DNA of 57,729 nucleotides from a bacterium (GTDB taxonomy: Bacteria > Myxococcota_A > UBA9160 > UBA6930), in NCBI GenBank assembly GCA_024228115.1, contig JAAETT010000612.1:1-57729 (forward strand), in the 5' to 3' direction. The notes under the pieces are model-generated. The model was not told the DNA's origin. It did no database searches and worked only from the letters and a program-made list of their open reading frames with translations. The position numbers and the translations under genes were made by a program. This document shows, piece after piece, positions 25,822-35,334 of the stretch. The first letter of the stretch is position 1. Every line of letters begins with the position of its first letter.

Positions 25822-28800
25822 ATGGCCACCGTCGACCTCTCGAGAGACGCGACCCAGCCGCTCAAGCACTACGCCGGCGTACGTATGCAGCAGGGGCGGG
25901 TGCTCACCGACGACGACTTCAACGAGGCCGCCGCGCTGGACGCCGAGGGCGCGCGCCTCGCCCTGATCGACCTGGTGGGCCCCTGCGGCAGCCCGGACGA
26001 CGGGTTCAAGGTGGAGGGGCCGCCGGCAGCCGTCGGCGGGCTGGTCGACCTCACCCTGAAGGCGGGGACGATGTACGTGGGCGGGCTGCGGGTCGGGATC
26101 GAGGCGGACATAAGACTGTCGGATCAGCCGGACTTCTTGCTCCAACGCACGGCGGACCGGGCGCGCGACGGGGGCAGGGACGGCGACTTGATCTACTTGG
26201 AGGTCTGGCAGCAACCGGTGAGTGCGGTCGAGGATGGTGAGCTCTTCGAGGAGGCCCTGGGCGGGCCTGACACGTCCCAGCGCGTGCGGACCATGGCGCG
26301 GGTGCGGATGGTCGGCGTCGACGACACCACGTGCTCCGGCGCTTGGTCCGAGCTGACGGCGCAGCTGCAGACCGACGGTCGCGGCGGGTGGAAGGCGGAC
26401 ACGGCGGCGCTCGACAACGACCTGCGTCTGGTCGTGGACTTCGACGAGACTGGCGACGAGGAGGATCTGTGCGCGCCCGAGATCGCGGAGGGTTACCTGG
26501 GCGCCAGGAACACGGCCATCCGCGTGCAGCTGGTCGATCCGACCGGCACCGGGTCGGCCGCAGCGCTCACCTGGGGGTACGACAACGGGGCACCGCTGTA
26601 CCGCGTGAGCATCAACACTGCGGTCGCACCGCCCCGGACGACGATTACGTTCCTGACCGAGCCGAAGGACCAGGCCCACTGGCCGCTGGCGGACCAGCAC
26701 ATCGAGCTGGTGCCCCTGTCGGCCATCCTCGACCCCAATCGCGAGTTGGTCGGCGAGGGGCATGGGCGGTGCGAGGAGCAGGCGGGTGGCGAGCTGCTGT
26801 CGGTCGGTCACGGGCATCTCGCTCCCGTGGTCACGGGCTACGACCCGACGAGCCGGACCATCATCGTGGACGGCCACCCGCCCGCTGGGTTCAACGCGCT
26901 GGCGGCCGCCCATGCGGAGGCGGCGCTGGACGACCAGGGCGACCCCCGTGACTTCGAGTGTTTCCTGCGTCTGTGGGACCGCGGGACGGACCTGGGCAGC
27001 GACCCGCGCATTGGCATCACGCCGGGTGGCGCCGCGGTCACCCTGGGCAACACCGGCATCACGGTGCAGCTCAACGGCAGCGACGTCGGCGCGGACGCCC
27101 ACTGGATCATCGCCGCGCGGCCTCACACGCCGTCGCAGGTGGTGCCGTGGGATCTCCAGCACGCCGACGGGCGCGCGCCCCACGGCGTCACGACCTACCT
27201 GTGCCCGCTGGCGGTCATCGACTGGACGGGTGCGCCGGACGTGCGGGATTGCCGCGAGACTTTTCGGCCGCTGACGCGCATCAAGACGTGCTGCACGGTA
27301 ACGGTGGGTGACGGCGAGGTCAGCCACGGCGACTACACGTCGATCCAGAAGGCGATCGACGAGCTCCCCCCCGAGGGCGGCGAGGTCTGCGTCCTGCCCG
27401 GGACCTACACCGACCCCATCACCATCCGCGACCGCAGGGACATCCGCGTCCACGGGTGCGGTGACCGGAGCTTGATCGAGGTGAGCGCAGGCGCCACGAC
27501 CCCGGCCGTATTCGTAGTCGACAGCGAGCGGATCACCCTGGACGGCCTGAAGGTGGTGGCTCGCGAGTTCTGGTGCGTGCGCGTGGCCGAGGACAGGGAT
27601 TCGACGCGCAGCGTGACCATCGAGAACTGCACCATGCAGGCTCGGGACTACGGCGCGGTCACGTTCGACGACGGGGCGACGCTGACGCTGGCGGGCAGCC
27701 ACCTGAGAGCGGAGGGGCTGCCCGAGGACCCGGAGCCCGGCAGCCCGGCCGGGCGCATCCCGCTGGTGTGGACCCAGGGTGTGAACGTCCGGATCACCGG
27801 CAACACGATAACGGCCGAGGAGGGCGAGAGCCCGATACGGCGCGGCGCCGGCGGCGTGCGCATCGCCGGCAACAGCGCCGACGTGTGGGTGGTCGACAAC
27901 GGCATCAGCGGCGGCAACGGCGCGGGCATCACCCTGGGGAGCGTGACCACCGAGGAGGTCTCGGGCGATTTCCCCGGCTGGTTCTGGGGTTGGGGCTTCT
28001 ACTACTGGTACTGGGAGGACGGCTGCCTGAAGCTCGGGTACAGGCCGGGCGGCTGGAGAGACCCTGACGACGAGGTCGTCCTGGTGTCCGAGGGCATCCT
28101 CGAGGACGTGGAGATCCGCCGCAACCGCATCCGGGACATGGGCGCCGACGGCATCGCCGTGGCGTGGTTCTTCGACGACGTCGACGGCAACGGGTTTCCC
28201 GATGACACCATCTTCGTGGACGATCTGCGCATCTCGGGCAACGTCATCACGAACTGCTGCCGCGGGGAGTTCGTCGAGATCTCCGACTACCTGACCAACA
28301 ACGTCAGCCACGGCGGCATCACTCTGGCCGACGTCAATCGACTTCACATCCACCGCAACGAGATCAACGACAACGGCGCGGGCCGCGACGTCGCGCTCGC
28401 GGTCATCTCCACGTGGCTGGCCAGCGGCGTGGTCATCGAGCACGTGCACGCGGAGAACAATGGCTCGGGGACCGTCACACCCGACAACGAGTTCGCGGGC
28501 GGGGTCATCCTGCGCGTGGTCCTGCCGGTGTTCGAAAGCGCGGGACGCTGGTCCGGGCTGGACGCGCTGACCATGCACGACAACCGTATCAGCGTGCCCC
28601 AGGGGCGGCCGCTGACCACGGTCGCGTACGGGCCGGTGTCGGTGCAGTCGAACGTGTTGACGTCGCTGAGGGTGCGTGACGCTGTCGGCGCCGGCGGGCT
28701 GGGGACGGGCATCCTCCTGCTCAACCTGGGCGGGTGGGGTGAGGACTTCGGCGGGACGACCAAGCCTCCGGCGAGCGGGGGCGAGGCGGGCCTGGTCCAC

Positions 28801-29286
28801 TTCGTCGACAACCAGGTGACCGTCGGCGGCAGCGCGGAGGCCGACTCCGGCCCGCTGTTGTTCCAGCACCTCCTGGCCAGTATGGACAGCGTCAGCGCCC
28901 ACGGCAACACGTTCCGCGCGGACCTCTCGCGGACGCTCATCGTCTTCGACGTCTGGGGGCTCGCGCGCGCCGTGCAGGGCGGCAACAACCGGGTCGTGGA
29001 GACCCCGAGGGGGGCACTGTTCTCGATGCTGTGGTGGGGCACCTTCGCGTCCGAGCTGACGACGAACATGGCGACCCACTGCTTCCTGCGCATCGACCCT
29101 GTCGAGGGCGCCGATAGCGGGCACCGGAACCGATCGATCTACGACGGCTGGGCCGCTACGGACGACGCCGAGCTCCGGTGTGACGCGCTGGTCAAGGCGC
29201 TGGGCGCGCTCCTGTTCCGGCTGGATGGCGACCGCGGCCAGACCCGTGCCGCCAACGACGCGATCCGGAAAGTCGTTCGTCTCTAG
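25822..29286 (+). CDS. Tail fibre/spike candidate: DUF6519 plus right-handed beta-helix
   Basis: The 1154-residue protein begins D-L-S-R-D-A-T-Q-P-L-K-H-Y-A-G-V-R-M-Q-Q, then G-R-V-L-T-D-D-D-F-N-E. That is the DUF6519 start seen in eCIS and phage-tail loci. From about residue 490 to 980 there are repeated N-x-I/V-T and D-N-x-I-x units (G-N-T-I, D-N-G-I-S-G, R-N-R-I-R-D, G-N-V-I-T, D-N-R-I-S) typical of a right-handed parallel beta-helix. Such repeats bind polysaccharides in tailspikes. No glycosidase motif is clear. In location it replaces the Afp13 fibre. Confidence 0.75.
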   Translation: MATVDLSRDATQPLKHYAGVRMQQGRVLTDDDFNEAAALDAEGARLALIDLVGPCGSPDDGFKVEGPPAAVGGLVDLTLKAGTMYVGGLRVGIEADIRLSDQPDFLLQRTADRARDGGRDGDLIYLEVWQQPVSAVEDGELFEEALGGPDTSQRVRTMARVRMVGVDDTTCSGAWSELTAQLQTDGRGGWKADTAALDNDLRLVVDFDETGDEEDLCAPEIAEGYLGARNTAIRVQLVDPTGTGSAAALTWGYDNGAPLYRVSINTAVAPPRTTITFLTEPKDQAHWPLADQHIELVPLSAILDPNRELVGEGHGRCEEQAGGELLSVGHGHLAPVVTGYDPTSRTIIVDGHPPAGFNALAAAHAEAALDDQGDPRDFECFLRLWDRGTDLGSDPRIGITPGGAAVTLGNTGITVQLNGSDVGADAHWIIAARPHTPSQVVPWDLQHADGRAPHGVTTYLCPLAVIDWTGAPDVRDCRETFRPLTRIKTCCTVTVGDGEVSHGDYTSIQKAIDELPPEGGEVCVLPGTYTDPITIRDRRDIRVHGCGDRSLIEVSAGATTPAVFVVDSERITLDGLKVVAREFWCVRVAEDRDSTRSVTIENCTMQARDYGAVTFDDGATLTLAGSHLRAEGLPEDPEPGSPAGRIPLVWTQGVNVRITGNTITAEEGESPIRRGAGGVRIAGNSADVWVVDNGISGGNGAGITLGSVTTEEVSGDFPGWFWGWGFYYWYWEDGCLKLGYRPGGWRDPDDEVVLVSEGILEDVEIRRNRIRDMGADGIAVAWFFDDVDGNGFPDDTIFVDDLRISGNVITNCCRGEFVEISDYLTNNVSHGGITLADVNRLHIHRNEINDNGAGRDVALAVISTWLASGVVIEHVHAENNGSGTVTPDNEFAGGVILRVVLPVFESAGRWSGLDALTMHDNRISVPQGRPLTTVAYGPVSVQSNVLTSLRVRDAVGAGGLGTGILLLNLGGWGEDFGGTTKPPASGGEAGLVHFVDNQVTVGGSAEADSGPLLFQHLLASMDSVSAHGNTFRADLSRTLIVFDVWGLARAVQGGNNRVVETPRGALFSMLWWGTFASELTTNMATHCFLRIDPVEGADSGHRNRSIYDGWAATDDAELRCDALVKALGALLFRLDGDRGQTRAANDAIRKVVRL

Positions 29287-29341
29287 GCGCCCGACGCTTG
29301 GAAGAAGGCAGACATCCAACGAAACACCGGAGGCACAAGAA

Positions 29342-30403
29342 ATGGCCAACAAGCTACCGACGACCGCCAGCGAGGTGGCCGAGTGCATCCAGGATGCAGC
29401 GAAGGCCCAGGAGCGCCTGGAGCTGGACGGGCTGGTCGCCCGGGCGGGGATGCTCCGTGCCAGGAGGAATGCGCTCGCCCGGGCCGCGAAGCAGCGGCCG
29501 GAGCGAGCCGCGCGCCACCGGGCGCACCTGGCCGCGGTGTCCGCCACCATTGGAGAGGCCGACGGGCGCGTGATGGCTCGGGCCGTGGAGATCAAGTCCA
29601 GGCCGGCGTCCTCCAAGGGCTTCGCACTGTGGGGCCGCACCGTCGACGACCGCGGAGCGGCCGTGCCGTGCACGACCGTGGCAGTGCTCGGGCGCAAGGA
29701 CGAGGTGGATGCGTGGACGGCCTCGGACGTCGGCGGGTGGTACGCGCTGGCGGTGGATGACGCGGAGGCCGCCGCGCTCGTCCAGGTGTCCGACGAGCGC
29801 GGCACCGTGATCAGCAAGGGGTCGCTGAAGGGGGTAGGGCCGGGCGCCCGGCTGCGGCGCGACTTCACGGTGCCGGCGGCGAAGACGAAGGGGACGGCGC
29901 CGCCGCAAAGCAAGGGCGGGCCGACGGAGGTGGCGGAGCCCGTCGGCGTCTCGCTCAAGCGCGAGAAAGAGCTGGCGGCGCGCCGAGCTGAGCTTGTGAA
30001 GGTGCGTGACGCGAGGGCCGAAGCCGTCGAGAAGCTCCAGTCGGCTGTGGACGCGCTGGACGAGCGAGAGGCCGAGCTGAAGGCGGCCAAGGCCGAGGCC
30101 GCCGCGAGCGTGAAGAAGGTGCGCCGAAAGGTATCTCGGAACCGGACGTCGCTGCGAAGGATCGACGCTGAGATGGATGGCTACGAGTCCAAGCGGTCGA
30201 CGAAGTACGAGGCGCTCTCGAAACGGCGGGGCGCGAGCGCCGCGAAGCTAGAGGCCCTCGAACGCGAGCTGGACCAAGCCGTGGCGCACGAGGGCGGTCT
30301 GGCCGAAGCAGGCGCGAACCTGGCCGCGGAGCGCGAGGCGGCCGAGGCAGCGCTGGACAGGGCGAAGGCCGAGCTGACGGCGCTCGGGACTGACGCGGGG
30401 TAG
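29342..30403 (+). CDS. Coiled-coil protein with carboxypeptidase-regulatory-like domain
   Basis: The 353-residue protein starts at ATG 29342 with a helical N terminus. A beta-sandwich resembling carboxypeptidase-regulatory/Ig-like domains follows (G-R-T-V-D-D-R-G-A-A-V-P, D-V-G-G-W-Y-A-L) at residues 95-180. Then comes a long Ala/Lys/Glu-rich coiled coil from 200 to the end. It lies between the fibre candidate and the cargo. Its role is unknown. It could be a structural rod, a cargo chaperone, or a short length-determining protein, since no classical tape-measure gene was found in the locus. Confidence 0.6.
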   Translation: MANKLPTTASEVAECIQDAAKAQERLELDGLVARAGMLRARRNALARAAKQRPERAARHRAHLAAVSATIGEADGRVMARAVEIKSRPASSKGFALWGRTVDDRGAAVPCTTVAVLGRKDEVDAWTASDVGGWYALAVDDAEAAALVQVSDERGTVISKGSLKGVGPGARLRRDFTVPAAKTKGTAPPQSKGGPTEVAEPVGVSLKREKELAARRAELVKVRDARAEAVEKLQSAVDALDEREAELKAAKAEAAASVKKVRRKVSRNRTSLRRIDAEMDGYESKRSTKYEALSKRRGASAAKLEALERELDQAVAHEGGLAEAGANLAAEREAAEAALDRAKAELTALGTDAG

Positions 30404-30429
30404 CCCCGCGCGGGGGGGCCGCGAATCGA

Positions 30430-33400
30430 ATGACAGTGGTGCGCGACAAGAAGCGGGCGGAGGTGACGGTGAAGGCCGCGGCCCGCAAGACGCGCGCCCA
30501 GGTTGCGAAGGATGAAGGCGAGAGCGCCGCGGCCGAGGTGCGCTTGCCTCCGTGGCGGGAACTCGTCGCGGCGGGGCCTGCCGAGGGAATGCAGTCGGCC
30601 GGGGAGGCCGAGGAGGCGTCGGCCCTGCCGGCCGAGCTGGAGCAGGTCCCGGCCGAGGCGATGGAGGACCAGTCGACCGCCGTTCAGCCGGACGCGGCGG
30701 CCGCGGAGTCGCCGGAGCCGTCACCGCTAGAGCTGGAGGCGCCGCTGGACGAGCCGGAGGTGGCGTCGGCGCCGGTCGACGAGGCCGTCGAGCCAGAGCT
30801 GGCGCCAGGGCCGGTTCCTGAACTGGAGCCCAAGCAAGGCCCCGAGCCCGCGCCCGACCTGGCGCAGGAGGCGGAGGACGCGGCGCCAGAGCGGGCGGCT
30901 CCATCGCCGGTCGAGGACGCGCCCGTGCTGCGGCGGTCTCACCAGTCGGCGCTGCGCCCGGTCGAGCGGCTGGCCCAGGCGCGGTTGCTCGCGCGGGTGA
31001 GCCGAGGGGAGGCGCTTCCGTCGGGTCTGGAGACGCTGCTGCCCGGCGTGCCGGCGCAGCTGCTGCGCGACGTGTCCATCCACACGGACACCGCGGCGGC
31101 CCGAGCGGCAGAGCGCCTGCATGCCGAGGCGTTCACCATCGGTACCCACGTCTACTTCGCTGAGGGGCGGTTCGCGCTGCAGTCGAGCGATGGCCTCGCG
31201 CTGCTCGCCCACGAGCTGGCCCACGTCGCGCAGTACCGGACAGGTCGGCTGGCTGGTCTCCCCGCGGTGTCGCAGCCCAGCGACCCGGTTGAGCACGAGG
31301 CGGACGGGTGGGCGGTCCGTTGGCGCGCACCGGCGGCGGTCGAGGCCGACGGCGCTGCGGGCGCCGAGCCTGCGCGGGCCAACGTGGCGATCCAGCCGGA
31401 TCCGAGCGCGGCGGAAGCACCCGAGCCCATCAACGACGGCCGGACGCTGCCCCGCTCGGCCGTGCCGTCGGACGGGCCCGTACTGCGCCGGGCGACGGAC
31501 ACGGCCAGGACCTTCTTCGACAAGTCCTACTTCGCCCAGGCCGACGAGTGGAGCTCGGTCAGCGGCGACATCGACGGCTCGCTGGCAGCCGATACCCAGG
31601 CGACGACGGCCGCATTCCCGACGCCGCAAGCGGAGCTGGGGCCGGCGTCGCAGGCTCCGACGCCGGCCTCAGCCGCGCCGACGACGCTGTCGCTAGGCGA
31701 GCAGGTTCCGGAGCCCGGCGCCGACACCGGGCAGGTCCAACCGGAAGCGACCGAGACGCCCGCGGCTCCGGCCACACCCGCCACGCCGCGGATCGCGTTC
31801 GGGGCCGACGGGGACTCGTCGGCGGCCCAGCGCAACTTCTCGGCAGCGCTGGGCCAGGTGCCGACATCGCTGGACAGCCTGGAGACATCGCCGCTGCCGC
31901 CGCCCGTGGAGCTGACCGGGTCGGCAGACCCGGCGCAGGCGGCCGAGCAGGCGCAGACGGCGGCCCAGCAGGCGGAGACCCTGCGGGGTCAGGCGGCGGC
32001 CAACGTTGACAACGGCCCGGGGCCGGAGCAGGTGCAGCCTCGCAGCATCCGCGACGCCCGCCTCATCGAGGAGGCCCAGGCGCCGGCGTCCGAGCCCCTG
32101 CCCGAGATCGGGCGGATGACGGAGATCGAGGCGGCCGGGACGGTCACCGCCGAGATCCAGGCCGAGACCGACGCCCAGGGCCAGGCGCAGATCGACGCGA
32201 CGCTCGCCGAGGCGAAGACCCAGCTCGACGACGCGGCGATCGAGGCGGACGAGAAGCAGGCCCAGGAGGTCCAGGGCGCCGAGCAGGAGAATGCGCGGCT
32301 CAACGCGGAGGCCAACGCCGAGCAGGAGTTCGCCGTCTCCGAGGCGCGGACGAACATCGAGGACAACAAGGAGGACACCAAGCGCCAGCAGCACGAGAGG
32401 GTCGACGAGGCGGAGGTCAAGAACGAGCGGGAGCGGCAGAAGCTCGCGGACGACGTCGACGCCCGGGTGGAGCAGGACGAGCAGCGCATCGACGACGCGT
32501 TCTCCGACGCCGAGCGGGACGCCGAGCGGGTGAAGGGCGAGGGCGAGGCCGAGGCCGAGCGCAAGAAGCGTGAGGCCGAGCGGGACGCCGAGAACGACTC
32601 GTGGTGGGACCGTGTGGCGGACGCCATCTCCAGCGCATTCGCGGCGTTGACGAGCTTCATCGGCGATGTCTTCGACGCGGCCATCAGCGCCGTGGGCGCG
32701 ATCATCGACGCGGTCAAGGAGGCCGCGGCGGCGATCATCAACGCCGTCCGCGACTTCGTGGTCAGCGCGCTCCAGGCCCTTGGCGACGTCCTGACGGGGC
32801 TGATCGACGACCTGCTGGGGGACATCTTCCCTGTGCTGGCGGCCGCGCTGACCCAGCTCGTCAACGCCGCGGTCGACCGGGCGGTCTCGGCGGTCAACGC
32901 GCTGGCCGATGCGCTCATCGCGGGCATCAACGCGCTGTTGGACGCCATCGGTGGCGCCATCACGGCGATCCTGGAGGCCTACCAGGCGGCCATCAACGCG
33001 GCGCTGGCCTTTGCGCAGGCGCTGCTGACCGGCGACTGGGCGGCCCTGGGGCGGATGATCCTCGAGGCCGTCCTGACCCTGGCCGGTATCCCGCCCGAGG
33101 CCTTTTACGCGCTCATCGCCCGGGCGATGGGGGCGCTCGACACGATCATCGACGACCCGGGCGCGTTCGTCGGCAACGTCATCAATGCCGTCGGCCAGGG
33201 CTTCCGGAGCTTCGCCGACAACATCCTGACCCACCTTCAGGAGGGATTCTTCCGGTGGATCGTGGGACCGCTGGGCGAGCTGGGCGTCACGCTGCCGACG
33301 AGCTGGGACATCGTCGGCATTCTGGGCCTGGTGTTGCAGGTTCTGGGCCTCACGGCGTCCGGCATCCGCAGCATCATCGTCGAGGTGCTAGGCGAAGCGG

Positions 33401-35334
33401 CGGGCGCAATCTTCGACTTCGTGTGGCGCTACGTCGACGCGCTGATCACCGGCGGCTGGGAGGGCTTGTGGGAGCAGATCCAGAACGACCTGTCCCAGCT
33501 GTGGAGCACGGTCGTGGACGGCATCAAGGACTACCTGATCGAGACCATCGTCACCCAGGCCGTCCTGCGTATCGCGACCATGTTCAACCCGGTCGGCGCG
33601 CTGCTGAATGCCGTGATGATGGTGTGGAACGTCTACAACTTCCTCCGCACCAACATCCAGCGAATCTGGGGCGTCGTCACCTCCATCGTGAACATGATCG
33701 CCACGATCGTCGCCGGCAATATCACGCCGGCCGCCCAGGCCGTGGAGAACGCCATCGCGAGTCTCATCCCCATCGCCATCTCGCTGCTGGCCAACCTGCT
33801 GGGCCTGGGCGGCCTGACCACCAAGGTGCGCGAGGTGCTGGAGAGCGTGCGCGCGGCCGTGCGCAACGCGATCGTGAGCCTCATCCGCCGCGTGCAGGGG
33901 CTCTTCAGCGGCGGAGGGACCCGCGACGACGACGCCGCTACCGATCCGAGCGGCGGCGACCAGGAGATCGGCCAGGACGCTCCGGCGAGCGGCGGTGGCG
34001 AGTCGCACACTGTCACCATCGACCAGGTAGGCAGCGACGCGCGCCTGATGATCAACACGACCCCCACGCCCGCGGAGCATTGGGTCAACGACCTCCCGAG
34101 TCGCGCGCCGTGGTCGAGCATGGCCAACAACGAGGACTTTCGGACGAAGAAGCAGAACGCGCTCGCGCTCGCGGCACAGATCGACACGGAGGCAGACGCG
34201 CTCGCGCGCCTGGTGGTGCAGCACGCGTCCGACGAGAGCCCGCCGCCGGTCGAGGATGACTCGGTCGAAAGCAAGCAACGGCAGTTCGCGCAGGCCGTCA
34301 GCCAGTTGTTGGCGTTGGGTCGCATCGAGGATCCAGTAGCGTTCTTCAGCGACCAGCTCGGGGAGATGCCGCCGGGGGCGCACCTCTACGCGACCGAGCA
34401 GCTCGGCGGGCTGCCGGACAACCTCCGGGTCCCCGAGTGGGACCTGGTCGGGGACTGGCTCGGGCAGCGGACCGGGTTCGATCGTTTCCTCGGCGAGAAC
34501 AGCCGGGTCGGCAATGATACGAAGCTCATCAACGACGCCGCCGTCCAGGCTAGGCTCACTCAACTAGCCAACGGGCCGGTGCCGAACGAGGATGTGATCG
34601 GTGTCGTCGGGCGGGCCAAGCCGAAGATCCACCAGGGGAACGCCCCGTATGGCGCCCTGAACACCGCGTTCAAGGCGTTCACCTTCTCCGCGTCCACCGC
34701 ATCGGCTGCACGCTCAGCAGCGGATGGCGCGTACGCCGACCGGGACAACGGTGACATCGCGTACGTCACGAACACGCTACGGCCCCAGGATCAGGCGTTG
34801 GTGGATCAGTACGACGCGCTGATCGTGCCGATGCAGCGCAGCGGGGAGATCGCCGGCAACGCCATAGGTCTCCGGAACCAGTTCGAGGGACAACTGCGCA
34901 GCTCGAGCGGGTTGAAGTACATGTTCGCGGCCGGATTCGGAACCCAGATGCGACAGATCATCCAGGCGGCGACCCTGCCTACACGATTACGTGGAGTGGA
35001 GGTCAGCGTCGGAGACCGCCGTGCCGACTACACCGAGTGGACCGAAGGAGACCTCGTCACGGTCGTCGAGGTGAAGAACTGGACCGGACGGGCTCGCTGG
35101 ACGCGCGAGCAGCGGCTCGACCGGGTCCTCGAAGCAGTTGCACAGGTTCAGGACCACCTCACGTCGCCCGCCACCGATGATGGAGACCCGATCGGCGGTG
35201 TTCGGCTCGAGGTCCGCGGCGGGGCGCCGGCGTTGCTCCAGAGCCGCGCGGCCGGGCTATCGGCGTTCGCGGCAGCCCAGCCGACCAAGATCCCAGGCAG
35301 AAGCAAGCGTTTCGACCTCAGCGTGATCTCTTGA
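30430..35334 (+). CDS. Large eCIS cargo/effector: DUF4157 leader, helical core, nuclease-like C terminus
   Basis: The 1634-residue protein starts with a disordered Ala/Pro/Glu region (1-170). The DUF4157 (eCIS_core) domain follows, with H-E-L-A-H at residues 261-265, the zinc-protease-like motif typical of eCIS cargo. A coiled coil spans about 537-725. Amphipathic and hydrophobic helices, rich in Ala, Ile and Val, occupy 730-1140 and resemble translocation or pore-forming regions. A Gly/Asp-rich linker (1150-1195) leads to a C-terminal domain. There R-R-A-D1533-Y and E1547-V-K1549 make a D-x13-E-x-K pattern consistent with PD-(D/E)XK nucleases. It is the longest gene of the operon and overlaps the next start. 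Nuclease activity is inferred. Confidence 0.8.
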   Translation: MTVVRDKKRAEVTVKAAARKTRAQVAKDEGESAAAEVRLPPWRELVAAGPAEGMQSAGEAEEASALPAELEQVPAEAMEDQSTAVQPDAAAAESPEPSPLELEAPLDEPEVASAPVDEAVEPELAPGPVPELEPKQGPEPAPDLAQEAEDAAPERAAPSPVEDAPVLRRSHQSALRPVERLAQARLLARVSRGEALPSGLETLLPGVPAQLLRDVSIHTDTAAARAAERLHAEAFTIGTHVYFAEGRFALQSSDGLALLAHELAHVAQYRTGRLAGLPAVSQPSDPVEHEADGWAVRWRAPAAVEADGAAGAEPARANVAIQPDPSAAEAPEPINDGRTLPRSAVPSDGPVLRRATDTARTFFDKSYFAQADEWSSVSGDIDGSLAADTQATTAAFPTPQAELGPASQAPTPASAAPTTLSLGEQVPEPGADTGQVQPEATETPAAPATPATPRIAFGADGDSSAAQRNFSAALGQVPTSLDSLETSPLPPPVELTGSADPAQAAEQAQTAAQQAETLRGQAAANVDNGPGPEQVQPRSIRDARLIEEAQAPASEPLPEIGRMTEIEAAGTVTAEIQAETDAQGQAQIDATLAEAKTQLDDAAIEADEKQAQEVQGAEQENARLNAEANAEQEFAVSEARTNIEDNKEDTKRQQHERVDEAEVKNERERQKLADDVDARVEQDEQRIDDAFSDAERDAERVKGEGEAEAERKKREAERDAENDSWWDRVADAISSAFAALTSFIGDVFDAAISAVGAIIDAVKEAAAAIINAVRDFVVSALQALGDVLTGLIDDLLGDIFPVLAAALTQLVNAAVDRAVSAVNALADALIAGINALLDAIGGAITAILEAYQAAINAALAFAQALLTGDWAALGRMILEAVLTLAGIPPEAFYALIARAMGALDTIIDDPGAFVGNVINAVGQGFRSFADNILTHLQEGFFRWIVGPLGELGVTLPTSWDIVGILGLVLQVLGLTASGIRSIIVEVLGEAAGAIFDFVWRYVDALITGGWEGLWEQIQNDLSQLWSTVVDGIKDYLIETIVTQAVLRIATMFNPVGALLNAVMMVWNVYNFLRTNIQRIWGVVTSIVNMIATIVAGNITPAAQAVENAIASLIPIAISLLANLLGLGGLTTKVREVLESVRAAVRNAIVSLIRRVQGLFSGGGTRDDDAATDPSGGDQEIGQDAPASGGGESHTVTIDQVGSDARLMINTTPTPAEHWVNDLPSRAPWSSMANNEDFRTKKQNALALAAQIDTEADALARLVVQHASDESPPPVEDDSVESKQRQFAQAVSQLLALGRIEDPVAFFSDQLGEMPPGAHLYATEQLGGLPDNLRVPEWDLVGDWLGQRTGFDRFLGENSRVGNDTKLINDAAVQARLTQLANGPVPNEDVIGVVGRAKPKIHQGNAPYGALNTAFKAFTFSASTASAARSAADGAYADRDNGDIAYVTNTLRPQDQALVDQYDALIVPMQRSGEIAGNAIGLRNQFEGQLRSSSGLKYMFAAGFGTQMRQIIQAATLPTRLRGVEVSVGDRRADYTEWTEGDLVTVVEVKNWTGRARWTREQRLDRVLEAVAQVQDHLTSPATDDGDPIGGVRLEVRGGAPALLQSRAAGLSAFAAAQPTKIPGRSKRFDLSVIS

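Noticed and set aside
25738-30090. A 1450-codon open frame on the reverse strand
   Set aside because: It is antisense to the fibre and coiled-coil genes, rich in Arg, Val, His and Asp in the way of GC-rich shadow frames, and has no domain.
7137-30403. Prophage or R-type pyocin
   Set aside because: No capsid, portal, terminase, holin or lysin gene was found, and the Pvc15-like ATPase, Pvc16 cap and DUF4157 cargo are eCIS markers.
7137-30403. Type VI secretion system
   Set aside because: No TssJLM membrane complex, ClpV or TssB/TssC pair is present. Sheath and baseplate match eCIS and phage forms.
30430-35334. Active zinc metalloprotease on the basis of H-E-L-A-H
   Set aside because: The motif is a general feature of DUF4157 domains, whose protease activity is not established. 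I describe it as protease-like only.
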